From: JAJTFW01 sp031411335
GTDB lineage: Bacteria; Bacteroidota; Bacteroidia; AKYH767-A; OLB10
Assembly (NCBI GenBank): GCA_031411335.1
Contig: JANOAX010000236.1
Coordinates: 1 to 8,674 of the forward strand
Reading direction: 5' to 3'
Length of the DNA: 8,674 nucleotides
Made by a program: the position numbers and the translations under genes. Shown here one piece after another: positions 7,038-8,674 of this stretch. A model generated the notes under the pieces. The model saw nothing but the letters and a program-made list of their open reading frames with translations, was not told the origin of the DNA and did not search any database. Numbering within the stretch: position 1 is the stretch's first letter; every line of letters begins with the position of its first letter.

Positions 7038-8674
7038 CTACCTATATTCTTGCGCATAAGGTTTATTTACTTCAAAATTCCTAAAACCAAAGTCCCCCGT
7101 CTTAATCGAATTCACTTTAAATATATTATATTGATCACCAGGAATTAATGGATAAAATGCAACGGAGAACTGAAATGTATTGAACACTAAATTATCGTTT
7201 TTAATTAATAATCCCAATCCAATTTGCGAATAAAGTCGACTATTTTTAAAGTCGGACTTTTCGTTCGCCAACATTCCCATCGAATAAATCAAATAGGGAC
7301 CAAAACGAAATCCAAGTAGATCCCATGGGGCATATGTTTGCATTTGAAATTTCACCAATATACGTTTTGTTCCAGAGATTTCACTATTAAATCCATCAAT
7401 TCCAACACCATCATTAATAGACAAGCTATCGTTTGAAAAACGATTTAAACCTACCGTGACTTGGGGTTTAATAAATTGTCTTATTTTCCACTTTCCAACC
7501 TCTAATAATTCTGTGAAAAAAATAAAACTTATTGAAGCAATTCCTTGCTCTAAACTTGAATTATGCACAAAAGTACCATACTCAAAATTCGAACTGAGAT
7601 ATCCCCATGAATAATAATTTCCCATTGAAACACGCGCCCCTAAATACACACGACCTAAATTATCCCTTATTTGATAACCTCCAGTAAGCGAATAAACCTT
7701 TCCAATGGGCACATCTTCGGTAACCCCAAAGGTAAAAACAAATTTATCTTGTATATATTTTCTTGTATTAATAGCAATACTTCCTAAGTAAAACAATTCA
7801 TCTACATAAGCTCTTGAAGTGTCAATGATATCTGGAGGTTTTTGAACATAATGAGTGCGAGAAAATCGCACAGCAGAAATAAAATTAGTAGTTCGATTGG
7901 TTTCTGAATTTCCTTTAAATATTTGCATAGAATGGCCCATCCAGTAATCCTGCGCATTCAACTTGTAATTTTGCTTAACATATACTGAATCGTTAATCAA
8001 GAAGGAATCCTTACGTAATTGTTGAGTAAAGATTACACCGGAGGCCCATTGTGCGAATGGAGAATAGAATGGACGGTCGACTTGAACACTCTTGGTGAAG
8101 TTTCTATATTCATCCGTGCCGTAACGCAATGTAGAGCTTACATACGTATTACGAATACTTGGAATATAGTAGCTCGCATTGTATGCATCTTCTCCTCTTG
8201 TATGATACCATGAATATGAATTTTTAAACTCATGACCTACGCCCAGCAAATTCCGTTCATTCAATTGTAAAGTTGCTCGTGAATTTGAAGCTGAAAATCT
8301 CGGAGTAATACTCCATCGATCCAATGATCGAATAAATATATCTACGGAGTCTGAATTCTTAGAAACTGAACTTACAAAAAATAATACATCGCGTATATAA
8401 CCTTGACTACGCACTAATCTTTCCGACTCCTTTACTAACAATGAATCAAAGATATCGTTTTCGCGAATAATTAAAAGATTCCGAATGGTGATGCGTTGCG
8501 ACTTAACATGCAATCTGTTTCCGAATTTGGATAATTTATTTTGCGAAACAAAAATGGTATCTGCAACTTTATACCCAAATGGATCTAGCGTTTCAATGCT
8601 AATTTTTCTAATAATCTTCCCCTCATAATTACTATAGGGCTTCTGAATCAATTTTTTTTTGTTCTTCTTTTTGG
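7038..8674 (-). CDS. POTRA-containing outer-membrane beta-barrel protein (BamA/TamA superfamily), N-terminus outside the window
   Basis: The frame is open from the right edge of the window, so the gene is 5'-partial. The first in-window start-like codon is a TTG at 8651, preceded in frame by a lysine-rich run to the edge, and no signal peptide is present here. Numbering from that TTG, residues 9-110 look like POTRA-type repeats: YEGKIIRKISIETLDPFGY, then RENDIFDSLLVKESERLVRS (63-82) and QGYIRDVLFFV, the "Gd-fd...sErlLR...yi-dv" pattern. The barrel starts near NERNLLGVGHEFKNSYSW (131-148) and continues as alternating aromatic strands to the stop (TAG). It resembles the surface-antigen/Omp85 families common in Bacteroidetes; a paralogue rather than BamA itself is likely, since the in-window POTRA region is short. 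It leads the minus-strand run with the YihY-like and AI-2E genes. The operon promoter is beyond the window. Confidence 0.82.
   Translation of the reverse strand, partial: KKKNKKKLIQKPYSNYEGKIIRKISIETLDPFGYKVADTIFVSQNKLSKFGNRLHVKSQRITIRNLLIIRENDIFDSLLVKESERLVRSQGYIRDVLFFVSSVSKNSDSVDIFIRSLDRWSITPRFSASNSRATLQLNERNLLGVGHEFKNSYSWYHTRGEDAYNASYYIPSIRNTYVSSTLRYGTDEYRNFTKSVQVDRPFYSPFAQWASGVIFTQQLRKDSFLINDSVYVKQNYKLNAQDYWMGHSMQIFKGNSETNRTTNFISAVRFSRTHYVQKPPDIIDTSRAYVDELFYLGSIAINTRKYIQDKFVFTFGVTEDVPIGKVYSLTGGYQIRDNLGRVYLGARVSMGNYYSWGYLSSNFEYGTFVHNSSLEQGIASISFIFFTELLEVGKWKIRQFIKPQVTVGLNRFSNDSLSINDGVGIDGFNSEISGTKRILVKFQMQTYAPWDLLGFRFGPYLIYSMGMLANEKSDFKNSRLYSQIGLGLLIKNDNLVFNTFQFSVAFYPLIPGDQYNIFKVNSIKTGDFGFRNFEVNKPYAQEYR

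Overview
The window is AT-rich and looks like part of a Bacteroidota (Bacteroidetes) chromosome. The evidence is the protein families, the lack of clear Shine-Dalgarno sequences, two TTTG / TAnnTTTG-like promoter candidates typical of that phylum, and a cobalamin-riboswitch-controlled TonB-dependent receptor. No IS element, phage gene, tRNA, rRNA or CRISPR array was seen. This is mostly ordinary chromosome with one well-defined vitamin B12 locus.

Layout: (1) Positions 3-110 (+) hold the tail of an unidentified gene entering from the left edge. (2) Positions 239-1102 (-) encode a bestrophin-family channel with a plausible promoter just upstream. (3) Positions 1103-1435 hold no gene. They contain that promoter and a striking element of 9-10 bp CAC...AG units in direct and inverted orientation (1236-1367). 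(4) Positions 1436-3759 (-) form a B12 uptake transcription unit. A cobalamin riboswitch (3571-3759) is followed by a 9-bp inverted repeat that would bury the start codon, then a BtuB-like outer-membrane receptor (1612-3486). A 58-residue two-helix membrane protein (1436-1612) follows, its ATG overlapping the receptor's stop codon. (5) Positions 3930-4850 (+), divergent from the receptor, encode MeaB, the GTPase chaperone of B12-dependent methylmalonyl-CoA mutase. (6) Positions 4941-8674 (-) form a compact three-gene run. It starts with a POTRA plus beta-barrel outer-membrane protein whose N-terminus lies outside the window, followed by a YihY/BrkB-family inner-membrane protein and an AI-2E/PerM-family permease, with gaps of about 35 bp.

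The receptor would import cobalamin and be repressed when cobalamin is plentiful, while the divergent MeaB protects an enzyme that uses the cofactor. The most interesting items are the start-codon hairpin behind the riboswitch, the coupled small membrane protein, and the intergenic repeat element. None of them amounts to a clearly new system on sequence alone.
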